64,000 bases of DNA from Heloderma charlesbogerti (taxonomy: Eukaryota > Chordata > Lepidosauria > Squamata > Helodermatidae). A program made the position numbers and the translations under genes. Positions 11,516-23,100 of the stretch are shown here, piece by piece (within the stretch, counting starts at the first letter, position 1; each line of letters opens with the position of its first letter). Under the pieces are notes generated by a model. That model was not told where the DNA came from, ran no database searches, and saw only the letters and a program-made list of their open reading frames with translations. Location: NCBI GenBank assembly GCA_026122225.1, contig JANEZZ010000399.1:3172001-3236000 (forward strand). The letters run 5' to 3'.

Positions 11516-11643
11516 CATATTCACTTCATTCATATCCAAACATATTGGTTTTGTCACAGGCACGGTTTAATTGACACAAACCTGAACTTGCAAGTGTCAG
11601 CTCCACAGGGCAGACAATGTCACAGAGATTCAGTGCTGGGTTT

Positions 11644-12860
11644 TCCTTTATTTATTTATTTATTTATTTCATTTCATTTCTATACCGCCCAATAGCTGAA
11701 GCTGTCTGGGCGGTTCACAAAAATTAAAACCAAACAACACACAATAAAACAATTTAAAATATATAGAACATTAAAACCACAATATAACAATACAACCACA
11801 ATAAAACCTAGCAGCAGTGCAAGAGTTTAAAATACAGATTTAAAACAGCAAAGATAAAAATTTAGAAAGCTAAAATGCTAAAATGCCTGGGAAAATAAAA
11901 AGGGTTTCACCTGGCGCCGAAAGGAATACAATGGAGGCACCAGGCGAACCTCACTAGGGAGCTCATTCCAGAGCCGGGGTGCCACAGCAGAAAAAGCCCT
12001 CCTCCTAGTAGCCACCTGCCTCACTTCCTTTGGCAGGGGCTCACGGAGAAGGGCCGCTGATGATGATCTTAAGGTCCGGGAGGCAGGCAGGTACATATGG
12101 GAGGAGGCGATCCTTCAGGTAACCTGGCCCCAAGCCGTTAAGGGCTTTGAATGTTAACACCAGCACTTTGAATCGGGCCCGGAAATGGACTGGCAGCCAG
12201 TGCAGCTGGAAAAGTACTGGCGTAATATGAGCTCGCAGGCCAGTCCCTGTTAACAATCTTGCTGCCCTGTTTTGGACCAGCTGAAGTTTCCGGACCGTTT
12301 TCAAAGGCAGCCCCACATATAACGCATTGCAGTGATTCAGACGAGAAGTTATCAGAGCATGGATAACTGTAGCTAGGCTATCTCTGTCCAGATAAGAGCA
12401 TAGTTGGTATACCAGCCTAAGCTGATAAAAAGTGCTCTGTGCCACTGAGTTCACCTGTGCCTCAAGTGACAGTTCTGGATCCAGGAGCACCCCCAAACTA
12501 CGAATCTGTTCCTTTAGGGGGAGTGCAACCCCCTCCAGAACAGGTTGAATATCACCTAGCTGGGCAGACGAACCACCCGCTAACAGCACCTCCGTCTTGT
12601 CTGGATTGAGTTTCAGTTTATTAGCCCTCATCCAGTCCATTACCGTGCCCAGGCACTGATTCAGAACAGCCACTGCCTCACCTGGTTTTGATGAGAAAGA
12701 GAGGTAGAGCTGGGTGTCATCTGCATATTGATGGCACCTCAGCCCACACCTCCGGATAACCTCCCCCAGTGGTTTCATGTAGATGTTAAACAGCATGGGG
12801 GATAAAATAGAGCCCTGTGGCCATGGCACAATTGCCATGGCACAGAGCAATAATCCCCCA
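11644..12860 (-). mobile_element. 5'-truncated antisense L2-clade LINE (RT C-terminal part to 3' tail)
   Basis: On the minus strand, 12850-12041 encodes [19 protein letters not shown], the YADD catalytic box and the C-terminal region up to DRLLPYVPA. The reading then shifts frame to finish as [19 protein letters not shown]...FSQAF (12096-11878). Compared with the full copy at 57600-60632, the shift coincides with extra GCCT-like sequence near 12080. The 3' UTR ends with the CCGCCCA hairpin (about 11687-11715) and an (AAAT)n tail written here as (ATTT)n at 11648-11670. Homology stops sharply at 12860, so the 5' part was never inserted or was lost. Dead by truncation and frameshift. Confidence 0.93.
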
Positions 12861-12914
12861 GATTATAAAGGAATAATTCCTTTTCCTTTGAAAGGAAGAA
12901 AGGGAAAGATGTGT

Positions 12915-12938
12915 GTGTGCGTGCGCGCGTGCGCGCAC
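12915..12938. repeat. Purine/pyrimidine-alternating (TG/CG)n tract
   Basis: GTGTGTGCGTGCGCGCGTGC runs into GCGCAC. This strictly alternating tract is a potential Z-DNA former. Confidence 0.7.
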
Positions 12939-14871
12939 AGCTCCATCCAATTTCCCTTTCATTGAACTGTCCTTAGTTTTAAGGGGACGAAGGATGAGGC
13001 AGAGCCTTGCTAATAAATGCATTCAGGATTTCCGCTCAGAAAAGCTGTTGCCGACTGGTTGCAAAATATCTCATTTCGGCAAACCACCTGAATTCTCTCT
13101 GGACAGAGCAACACTTGTGTGTAAAGTCAATGTTAGGAGTTCAAGCATTGCTTTGTTTGCATTGATTCCCTGCTCATCCAACACTGCAGTAAGTGGTTTT
13201 GCATATTAACTAAGTGCACAGTAACCTTCCTTTACCTCCTCTGAGCCCCACCTCCTCCCACCCAGCCTCAGGAATCAACACTATTGCTCAGTAAGATACT
13301 CGGAGGAAGCTGCCAGGAGGTTGCTATGGTAACTGTTCTGCTTTCAGCAGCTGCTTCCCTGGTTCCAGGCGGGAGAAAAAAGGGAAAGGGGAGGGGGGGA
13401 GACCTGGAGAGAACTAGGCGGCCTCTGATCAGAAGTTCAGATAAAGAGGGTCACTGTAATTTGCTGGCGCAGATTAAAAATAACCCAGCAGATGTGCAAG
13501 TTAGAAAGCAATAAAAACAACCTAGGTGAAGCAAAAGGCCAATCGTTAAGTAACATTTCAAAGTTGGAGCGTTTCAGATTTATTTAATTGCAGATCACTG
13601 GGGATAATGTCTTACTGCTATACTCATTTTCCTCCTAATTTGTAGGAAGGTCTCAGATAAGATTTCCAAACATGCTATGCAGAACTGTGCTGACCTTGGG
13701 ACAAAGAGGAAATGGAAATGCAAGCAGGATCTTGCTAAGCACATCTGGAAATATGGATTTATGAAGAAGCTACGGCATACCCTTCCCCCGACATCTGTCA
13801 AAATAAAAATACACACATATGTTTCATATTAAGGGTGACAATAACCCATCATAGTGCAGAAACAGTCGAGTGGAAGGAACAAGACTCCCCTCAGAGTCCA
13901 GTGATTAATGGATCTCATTCAGCCTTGTGGGAAACCAAAAAGGGAAATCACCATGAAGCTCCCACTGCCAAGAAGGGATGGGAGAAGAAGTGATGTTCAA
14001 GTTCACCAAGATGCTCTGAAGTCCACCTTGAACCTCAAATCATATTGCTCCCATTTTCCATTGCAATCTGTTTTGTTTTGTTTTTCAAATGGGAAAAGTG
14101 TGCATTTTGGTATGCATTTTTGGAAAGTATGCACCCAAATGCATACTTTCTCCCCTTAGACTAAAGCATGAAAATGCATGCTGTTGTTTTTTAAATGCAC
14201 ATTTTTAGAGAGCACATTTTCCTAAAGTACATGTTTTGCAAATGCAAATATAGGAACATGTGAGCTTTCTCCAAAAACTGTGCTCCCATTTGCATTTGGG
14301 GTTGCAAACAGGGCACAATCGGGTTAAAAATGAATCCCTGCATCTCTACTGCCAAGATGGCAGAACCTTTATTACCGAGCTGATGGGTTCAATTTTGGGT
14401 GGCAAAATAAGCTTATGTCATGGACCACAGTCTGAATAACAATGTGCCCCCCCAGAACACTGAAGCTGGCAATGTCGAATCCAGTTCACTTATAGCCAGA
14501 GGAGTAGATTATTCATGCAGTAGGTCACAATTGACCTAGTCACCAACCCTGCCCCACCTATGCACCATGTGTAGCTGTAGCAACCCTTACAAAAGGAGAT
14601 TTGTGCACCAGGTATGGGATCTTTCCAAAAGCCATAAGCTAATTATGGATGCACCCTTTGTCCTTCATTTAGCCCTGCCCTTCCTTATCAAACAGCATGG
14701 AGGTTCTTAAACTATGGTCCTCATTGCACTTTTAGATGGTCCCTGAGACCACAATGAACTTAACTCAGGGAAGAGGCTGAGGTTTCTTGGATGTTTCCGA
14801 AAAAGAGGCAACCTGCTTTTTCAGTAAAAAAATCTTGAAATAGAAAAGTGTCTTGCCTCTTCAGCTGTGCT
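12939..14871. other. No recognised gene (1.9 kb)
   Basis: No coding feature. The sub-segment 14060-14350 is rich in scattered GCATTT/AAATGC motifs in both orientations (for example ATGCATACTTTC and AAAGTATGCACCC) and may be a decayed palindromic TIR element, but I cannot define its ends. Confidence 0.4.
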
Positions 14872-15652
14872 TAGGGATGTACGAAAGTCGCTTACCTTTT
14901 CGCAGGGGTGATTTGTGGGGGGGAGGGAGGCGCTCCGCATCTCCCCCTGAAATCCTAACTCGGCCAGCTCCGCTCCACGGCAACTCCGCGGAGCTGCCAG
15001 CCAGGTGCATTCGCAAGCGTCTGGAGCCTGCGGACGTAAATGGGGGTGGCTACGGTGGCCGCCATTTGCATTCATGTTTTTTGCCATGATAGGCTATGTA
15101 AATATTTATGTAGCCTATCACGGCGAACGACAGGGGCGCAAATGGCGACCGCTACGCCATTTGCACCCCTGTTTTTTTACCATGATAGGCTACGTAAATA
15201 TTTACATAGCTTCTCATGGCAAAAAAACCAGGAATGCAAATGGCAGTATCTACGGCGGCCGCCATTTGCGTTCCCTTTTTTTGCCATGATAGGCTACATA
15301 AATACTTACGTAGCCTATCATGGCAAAAAAAGGGAATGCAAATGACGGCCGCCGTAGATGCTGCCATTTGCGTTCCTGTTTTTTTTGCCATGATAGGCTA
15401 TGTAAATATTTACATAGCCTATCAGAACTATATTTCTGATATTTATGTAAAGTATTTACGTAGCCTATCACGGCCTAAATGGGGAAGCAAATGGCAGCTG
15501 CAGATGCAGCCGCCATTCGCAGAGCAGCGCGAACGGCACCAGATAAGTGCTCTGTTTCGCGCGCCTTTTGCGGGGTGGTGGGGCAGGGGGCTTCGTTCCG
15601 CCACGGATTTCGGCTTCACTGAGATCCGTGGTGGAATTCTCTGACATCCCTA
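14872..15652 (+). mobile_element. TAGGGATG family A element (781 bp) with compound palindrome
   Basis: It begins TAGGGATGTACGAAAGTCGC and ends GGAATTCTCTGACATCCCTA. It is flanked by the 8-bp duplication GCTGTGCT (14864-14871 and 15653-15660). After a GC-rich left block, 15055-15500 is a chain of alternating small palindromes: GGCTAYGTAAATATTTAYGTAGCC units near 15105, 15200, 15303, 15405 and 15450, separated by GCAAATGGC...GCCATTTGC stems. The chain is itself a palindrome centred near 15303 (about 15179-15427). No transposase. The overlapping ORFs on both strands, with repeated peptides such as CHDRL, are a by-product of the palindromes. Confidence 0.9.
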
Positions 15653-17708
15653 GCTGTGCTAGAGAAAACTTTTCTTGAAGTTCCTACCTGTGTGCACAAT
15701 TCCCACCCTGACTCCCCATGTGCATATATACCTTTGACCCAACATGATCACAGATGACAAATGCAGCAGTTGCATTTTTATTCTGAAGTCTTTTACATTG
15801 TAGTTCTGAATTTTTTAAAGCATCTTCCCGAATGGAGGCCAAACAAACCAGAACACTGGCCATCAGTATAACCACGTTTTAGAAACATGAAACTAGCCAA
15901 TCAAAATCTTGGCGCAATTTGCTTGGCAATTAGATAGCTAGTTTCAGAGCCAGTGATCACAAATGAATGATTTTGAGTTAGCCTTATTTACTGCCAAAAT
16001 TGAGAAAAATAGGATGATACTATATTTCAGTGTTCTTTATTGCAACGCCTAAGGGCCACCGGTGGCTCCTAGTCACCTCAAATGTGGCTGTCCCCACCCA
16101 TCTCTCCATTCATCCATCCATCCATCCATCCTTTCTCTTTTTGCAGTAGTGGCTCACTCTCAGCCAGGGCTCTCTAGCTTTGCCGTGTTGCTTTAATGGT
16201 GGGCCAGATGCTGTGATCTGGGCAACCAGCAGAGGCTTTGAGGGTGGGGAGTCAGGAGACCTGCTGCTCGTCTGCTGGATGGTGGCTTGTGGGGGAAGGG
16301 CGAGAGGAGAATACAGGAGCAAACCGCCAATTAGCTGTGGTGTGGGAGGAGAACAAGAGGCAAAAGGCAACATCATCGGCGAACTGCGGTAGTGCACTAT
16401 GCAGGCACTAGAGGTATGGGGGCGGGGATTGAGTTCAGAGCAACAAAAAGAGCAGTATAGACCTGTGATGGGTAGAGCAGAGCACTCTTAGTGATGAGAA
16501 AAAGATCCATCCCAATCCAAGGACCAAGTGAGCCTATCAGAATTTTCCTGCCTGGTGACTGACTGACAAGGCCTTGCTTTGATGACATGGAGGGGGAGGA
16601 AGTAGAGGTCTGGAAAAGCCTCCCGCTGATGCACTGGGTCATCACTTGACTAGGAGGAGGGAACAAGAGGGGAGCCCCCCAGCCCAGAAACAGTCTCCAA
16701 ATGGCCTCAGTGGCAGTACCTGGAGTCAAAGTGGCTCCTGCTTAAAAATAGTGATGATCACCGCTATATTTGATCATGTTTTTTTTAGAGTGGAGAATAA
16801 GTAAAGGTAAGAACAAAGAGAAATGGCATAAATTAATTTCTTTTAGAGTTTTGCTGCTGGGTGTTCCTAAACAGTGCTGCATTTATATATGTGTGCTCAT
16901 AAGTTTAAGTGAAGTGCTGGCACTCAAAAGCAGTGGCATTACTCCCTTGTGCATCCTTAATAGACCTCATGGCTCTACTTGATATACGTAATCTGTAATA
17001 CTAAAAGGAGATGAAAATGCCAGTTCTCTGAGGAGATTGTGGTTACTGAAATACTTGACCTAAAACAGTTACCCAAGGGCACCAGAAATTAATTATGCTT
17101 GTCCACAACATGTATGGACCAAAGCAGTTCCCTTCCTAAAACAAAGAGGAGAGAATCAAGAATACCAGGGAGCAAAAGAGAAGAATTAGCAATGGTGTAA
17201 AGGACAGAACCATAAAATGTGGGAGTGGGGAAAAGATTATATAGTATAGGAAAGATTACACAGAGGTTTTTCTGCACAGTCACACACTGACTGCAAGAGA
17301 GAGATTTAATTTTCTTCCAAGATCCTTGTTAACCGAAATTAGGGATCTGTGGCTTCCACATTTCTATAATAATAGAAGCTGCTTATGTTTTTTCCTAGAA
17401 ACACATACGTACAAAATGGTATACAGAATGCTTTACATAAAATAGCAAAATACTATGTATGAAGCTTCCTTCTTGGTTGAATCTGAACACTGGGTCCATG
17501 TATTCACTTTGTCTGCTCTCACTGGCAGGGGATCTCCAGGGGTGTTTCTAGATGGAGGGTTCCTAGTGATACCAATGAGAAGGTGTTGTACAGAAATTCC
17601 ATCCTTTCCCCCCCTTAACCATTTTTGCTCTGGTTTTTGGTATATTTGACTTCTGAAAGTACACAGAAAATGCGATTGAGAACTAAGGCACTCTGGGAGC
17701 TGGGGCAT
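15653..17708. other. No recognised gene (2 kb)
   Basis: It contains a short (CATC)n tract near 16107-16130. ORFs near 16110-16729 are chance readings without domains. Confidence 0.4.
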
Positions 17709-17904
17709 GTGCTGGCTGCCATTATGAATATGTAAGCCCCGGACGGAGATTGCTGTGATTCGTTGTGTTGTCTGAACCCGGGCAAACCCATGCTCTGTTT
17801 TAGGTTCTGTGTGGGTTGTTTAACCCTCAAATAAGCCCCGCCACGGGGGTTCAGACAACACGAGAAGCCAGGGCTTGCCTATTCATAATAGTGGCTGGCA
17901 CGCA
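17709..17904. mobile_element. Palindromic TIR-like element
   Basis: GTGCTGGCTGCCATTATGAATATG at the left pairs with CCTATTCATAATAGTGGCTGGCAC at the right (about 17868-17903). Inside, GTGTTGTCTGAACCCGGGC is followed by GGGGGTTCAGACAACACG, a nested inverted pair. The GTTGTCTGAACCC motif is shared with family E. Sequence beyond 17904 (TGTTGTGTTGTGCAAACTGG near 17942) may be the outer end of a larger element. Confidence 0.55.
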
Positions 17905-17989
17905 CTATGGCTCCTCACAGGTAAATACACCTACGATAGGCTGTTGTGTTGTGCAAACTGGCCCTTCTCAAACTAGAAGCCCTAGAGTT

Positions 17990-18638
17990 TCAACTGAGAC
18001 ATATTGTTCGATATACAGTCCCAAAGAGTGGCTGTATCAGGGAAAACTCTGGGAAAGCGAGATTTCAGTTTTTAAAAAGTTTTAAATTATACTTAAAAAA
18101 AAAAGTTAAAATTGACATTTTTTCTAACTGAGGTCAAAACTTGACAGTTACAAAAATTACCTAGTTAAATATAAAAGTCAGCCATTTCACTAACTTTTAC
18201 ACTTTTTAACCACTGAGCTAGTCAATTTACATGGATGTTTTTCTGTATCATTTCTACAATTAGTTATTTAAGCAATATCTTGTTATTATTTTAATACATT
18301 TTAAAAACAATTACAGCTGGAAAAGTGTTTTAACATGCATTAAAAGTTTAATTTAAAAAGGGAGTGTGGTAAAATGGTGGGTAATCCAAAGGTTTTAATG
18401 GATGTATGCTGAGCTGTGATAGATATACCTGCCTGGTCACTGCCCACGTTAAAACCATGCCTCTTGAGAAAGACAGAAGAGCACCGCTAATGGCGCTTCC
18501 ACCTGTGAAGAGTGTGCTACTCTTCTGTCCTTCTCAAAAAAAGTTGGACATTGATGCCCAAGAAAAACAAAACCACAGAGAAAACACAGGAAGACGATGA
18601 TTGGATGACGCTGTCATGTGGATGCCCCATAAAAAGTG
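17990..18638. other. No recognised feature
   Basis: AT-rich DNA (18070-18370) without ORFs of note or identifiable repeats. Confidence 0.45.
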
Positions 18639-18978
18639 GGGAGCAATCCTATGGGGATAGGTGGCTGCCTCCAAACTCAGAGGCAACCACCTGTCCAATG
18701 CAGGGCAGGCGGAGCATGAAGGGGATCTTTGCCTCCACACACCCGCTGCCCTGCATTCGCGGCTAGATGGCCAATTTTGCAGCGCTTCAGAGCAGGGGTG
18801 GGAAGCAGCAGCCGGACAATACATAGCAAGCGTCGTAACCGCCCTTCCGAGGTCCCCTCCCCTCCCCACCCCTGGGAACACCCCCTTTCCTCTTGCTCCA
18901 TGCTGCTCTTCTGAGCGCGGAGCCCAGGATGATCCGCACCACCTATGAGGCAGTGGGGGAGGCCATAGGATTGTGCCC
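18639..18978 (+). mobile_element. GGGTGCAATCC-type MITE (family C), long form
   Basis: The left end GGGAGCAATCCTATGGGGAT and the right end CCATAGGATTGTGCCC are inverted. The interior (AATGCAGGGCAGGCGGAGC, then GGCTAGATGGCCAATTTTG) matches 42372-42813 in the same orientation and 34334-34746 in the opposite one. TTA follows the right end, but no matching left triplet survives. ORFs on either strand are shared only because the DNA is homologous; they show no protein family. Confidence 0.75.
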
Positions 18979-19530
18979 TTAATGAAGTATGGTGATTCCA
19001 CACTAACCCCCTAGAGTAGAAACACCCCTGTTTCCCACTGAGCCATGGCCCCTCCCATATCCAAAATGTATAATTTTAACCTCATCACATTACAGCAATA
19101 GGGTTTCTGTGAAACGAGCATAAGTTTCTTCTGCTCTCTCAAGAGGAGAATTTTGAATTTTCTAACTGGGAAAGTTTTGAAATGCAAAACTAAACATTCA
19201 AATGACTCCGCCACTCACCCTTGTTGCTCCTTAAGCCCAGATTGTGCATAGCAACAAGCCTTTCAACAAATTCTTGTGCTGAAAGTCTTCTGCAGACTAT
19301 AGAAATTGCCTTGCAATAAGCGTTTCCATTTTCGAGAGTGCCACTGCTTTGTCTACAGCTATTTGGAGTGTCTTTGGTTAAAGATATATTTGGGTGGATT
19401 TTCTCCCCTTCTTGATCCTGACCTATCTGGCTTCTGCTCTGTAGGTGTTATTTTTTTTATATGTATCATCATCAGGATTGTGCTTTTTTAAAAGTTGTTT
19501 ATCATATTTATAAGTCACTTTGAGTCAGTC

Positions 19531-19590
19531 ACTGAGGAATGCTGGGAGCTGTAGGGCTTCTTTCTGTCCAAACAGCATAGGATTGCGCCC
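19531..19590. repeat. Right-half fragment of a short family C MITE
   Basis: GCTGGGAGCTGTAGGGCTTC, TTTCTGTCCAAACAGCATAG and ATTGCGCCC match the right half of the element at 20032-20167. The left half is missing. Confidence 0.65.
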
Positions 19591-19926
19591 TTAACATATC
19601 ATTCTTCAAACCAAGTTAGTCCCTTTCCTAGTGTGAGAGTGGGAATTAAGTAGCAGCACATTGTCTTTTTGCATCAGTACTCCCAGGTGGCCGGTTCAAA
19701 TGCTAACTAATACTTCTAATGCTAACTAGTTTGGCAACAAGATTTGACAGGATGGGTGCAAAAACATCTGCGTCTCAGATTGCACGTTTGCCAGCAGAGG
19801 CATATGAGGCCCTCTGTTGTTGCAGGAACCTTTCAAGGAGCACAGAGAAAATAAAATGTTGATCCAACGAATTGAAGACCACCTGCTTGAATGAATGTTT
19901 TGGCAAGCTCCTATTTGCTAAAACGT

Positions 19927-19960
<34 letters not shown>

Positions 19961-19978
19961 GAGGGAGAGAGAGAGAGA
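19927..19978. repeat. Compound (TC)n(TA)n(GA)n self-complementary microsatellite
   Basis: About eleven TC units run into TATATATATATA and then GAGGGAGAGAGAGAGAGA. The TC and GA arms are complementary across the TA centre, so the tract can fold into a near-complete hairpin. Confidence 0.85.
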
Positions 19979-20031
19979 TGGAGTGGGGGGAATTGCCCAT
20001 TTTGTTACAGTCTGCTTCAGTACTTGTTTCA

Positions 20032-20167
20032 GGGAGCAATCCTATGCATGTTTAGACAGAAAAAAAAGTCCTACAACTCCCATTATTTCTCAGCCAGCCA
20101 TCCTTGCTGGGGAAATGCTGGGAATTGTAGGACTTTTTTCTGTCTAAATAGGCAAAGGATTGCACCC
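20032..20167. mobile_element. 136-bp snap-back MITE (family C, short form) with TCA duplication
   Basis: The left arm GGGAGCAATCCTATGCATG plus TTTAGACAGAAAAAAAAGTC is mirrored by GACTTTTTTCTGTCTAAATA and GGATTGCACCC. The flanking triplet TCA is present on both sides (20029-20031 and 20168-20170). Nearly the whole element is one inverted repeat. A 3-bp duplication with a GGG...CCC terminus suggests PIF/Harbinger mobilisation. Confidence 0.8.
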
Positions 20168-20170
20168 TCA

Positions 20171-23100
20171 GACAACATTTCTAGAGTTTCAAGGCTAATG
20201 CAGGGGCAGGCAATTGGCAGCCCAGGGGCTCAATCCAGCCCTCAAGGGCTTCCCAACTCCCCACCCCACCTCCACCTGGCAATCTAAAGGGATCCATTAC
20301 TTTGCACCTCAAAGTATTTTTCCCAAGCAAGCGGAATCACAGGCAAAGGGCTCCTAATCCCTTGCTCCCCAGCAGAAGCTCTGGTAGAGTCCTTCCCTCA
20401 GCCACTCATTCTACATCTAACAAAGGGCTCTTTAACCCTCTCCACTCCACTGTGAACTACAGCAGCAGTGGCCTGTCAGAGTTTTCCCCTTAAGTGACTC
20501 ATTTTTACACACATACGCTCATAAACACGCACATGAGGACCAACAGAGGCAGTAGCACATAAGGGATAAATTTGGACAAAGCCTCGGTAGGTTGAATCAC
20601 CAGTGCTGCCATTTCTTGAGCAATGCCGGTAAGTCTAGCGTGCTTTGCAGAGTGCAAAATGTCTTACAGAATTAATGTGAATAATATAGGAGGATTAGTT
20701 TTGTCCTAGTTATTTCAAGCAGAAATGCTTACAACAGTGAAAAGTACATTTGGAGGGCACGTGAAAGAAGAATGGTCACTCTGCTGGCTGAAATTATCAC
20801 CGCCTCCTTTAGGTCATATGTGTGGGGATTCCTGGGCTGTACCACTTCATACGGTAGGTGGGGGCAGGGGGACTGCATGACTGAATCCTCCACCATGAAA
20901 ACAAATCGCTATGTATAGAAAAATAGAATGTCAAGAATAATTCAAAATTAGGAATCTTCTGCTCAACAGATCTATCTAAGTATCACCCTGACCAACAGTG
21001 TGAAGCAGGCAAAGGTAGCAGCAGCAGCAACAAAAACAACATTGCCCTTGAAACATCTAACTAAGGCCAATCTTAGTTAGGGAACAAAAAAAATCCCTAG
21101 TTGGCCTCTATAAAGGAAGATCAGCCAATCCCACGCTGTTAATTCAGAGGGTGGGCGGGCTGCTGCTTTATCTCAAACTGAGGCTTAGAGAGGGAGGAGG
21201 AGATATTGGACAGGTCTTTTGCTCCTCCAACTCCAATGGCTGGTCAGCCACATCACTCATGGTGTGACTAAGCTCTCGTGATTTTGCCCCTAAAGGGAAG
21301 GACATGTCTATCCCCTGCCCGCTGATGAATATACAATATTTTGTATATCAGCTTCCCAGCCAGGTTTCACCTTGTCCTGAATCTTTTCTTTGGGTCAATG
21401 GTTGGGCAACAATAGGTGTTATTCTACAACTGTGGACTGACAAGGCCTGGGCTGTAACAGTTTTTGCTTGGTGGAGTAGTTGCATGCCCTTCCCCTTTAC
21501 AATGCACTTACAGCAATGTATGACTCAGGTATTCCCTATGGACGACCATATACATGTCTGCCTGTTATTCCCACTCCAAAACAGCAACAAACCAGAGAGA
21601 AAGGTTGTATGGATCATGCATGATGTGTGCCTGCATCCTCATTACTTTAGATGTGTAGTGTGGGGAAATGCGTGTGCCTTCCCCTCCTCCACGTGAAGAC
21701 TGTTGCCAGCAAGGTAAGACTATGAATAGAGCCATGAATGCTACGAATGTTGCTGCTGTGTAGCTGTCAGAGAAGCTGAAGTGATAGCAGAAGGACAAGG
21801 GTTGTAAGAAACCCATTGTGGGTTGCAGAAGGCTTCTGGTTTTTCACTGTGCAAAAAATTCTTGGGAAAATCAAGAGGTCCAATTTTCAGATCTTGCTCA
21901 GTGTCTCCTGCCATTTGACTTCAACAGTGTGGTATTTGCTGAGAAATCAGGCTGGCATTATTCTATAGATAAACGAATGAAGAGGAATGTCGCAGCATAG
22001 GTCAATTGCAGCCAGTTAATATCTGTGCGTTTCCATCACAGGCTCATCGTTGTGACATCTGAGTACCGAAAAATGATGGGTTATCTAAGCCATAAATTAC
22101 ATGAGAAATTTGACTGAAATCAAATTAATTGACATCATCATCTATGAGATCAGATTGCTATAGTTCCAAGTCGAAACACATGCAAGCATTTAGTTCATTA
22201 CATGTAGTATGCAATTTCCATAATATTATTGCAGGACTTGCTTTTTTCTCTCTTTCTCACCAGACAATAAAATATGAATACAAAAGTATTGGCTGTTGCT
22301 CTTTTTCATTTTATTGGAGCTCTCCAATTGCCACCCAGTCATAAAATGGTGTACTTATATGCTCTATTTACAAATCCCTATTTTTATTAGTTAATTATAA
22401 ACTTCATGATAAGGGTAGTTATTTTTCAAAATGGCATAGAGCCATAAGAACATGAGAAGTTTACTGGATGAAAATTAAGGAATTTATTAATACAATTATC
22501 GGCTTAATCTGAATGTTAGCACCTTTATCTTTTTATTAATATAAACAGTGGCCCCAATCCAGCAGGGTACACACAGAGCCATGGGAGTTTGTGCGCATGC
22601 AAAGCCCTTAAAGAAGAAAGCTGAAATACCACCGATCAGCTCTTTGGTAGAGAAGGGGGAGCAGGGAGGTGATATTCAGGCTGTGAGTGTCATTGCTTAT
22701 GTTCCTAAATAGCATCACAACTCACATAAGAGAGGTTTGGAAAAGTACAAAAACCCTAGAAAAAAACCTAAGGAGTGGGAGGGGGGAAGAGAGAAGCCCT
22801 CAAACACCCAATGAGATCTGAGCATGCTCAGTGGGCACAGAATGCTGACTGACGGGGGGGGATTGGGAAACCCACACAGATGGTTGGGGAGTGCTTCTGT
22901 CATGGGCGAAGGAAGCTGGAACTGGGGTGTGTGACCGCGGTGTGTGTGTGTGTGTGGGGAATAGCCCATGTGACCCCTCTGTTCTCTTGTAGGGGGGCTG
23001 TGTGAAACCCCTTATTGTTTCAGGTCATGTTTGTAGTGGGACAATAAACTAATTGAATATGACCCATCTATGTCAAAGTTAACAAATTATGTAAAAGAGA

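Noticed and set aside
15005..15644. Overlapping ORFs on both strands with repeated peptides such as CHDRL and IYVAYHGK
   Set aside because: They arise because the same palindromic DNA is read repeatedly on both strands; no start context, domain or codon pattern supports a protein.
18534..19003. Antisense ORFs of 108-155 codons with similar counterparts at 42333-42787
   Set aside because: The similarity comes from two copies of one non-coding MITE (family C). Frames are not maintained across the copies.
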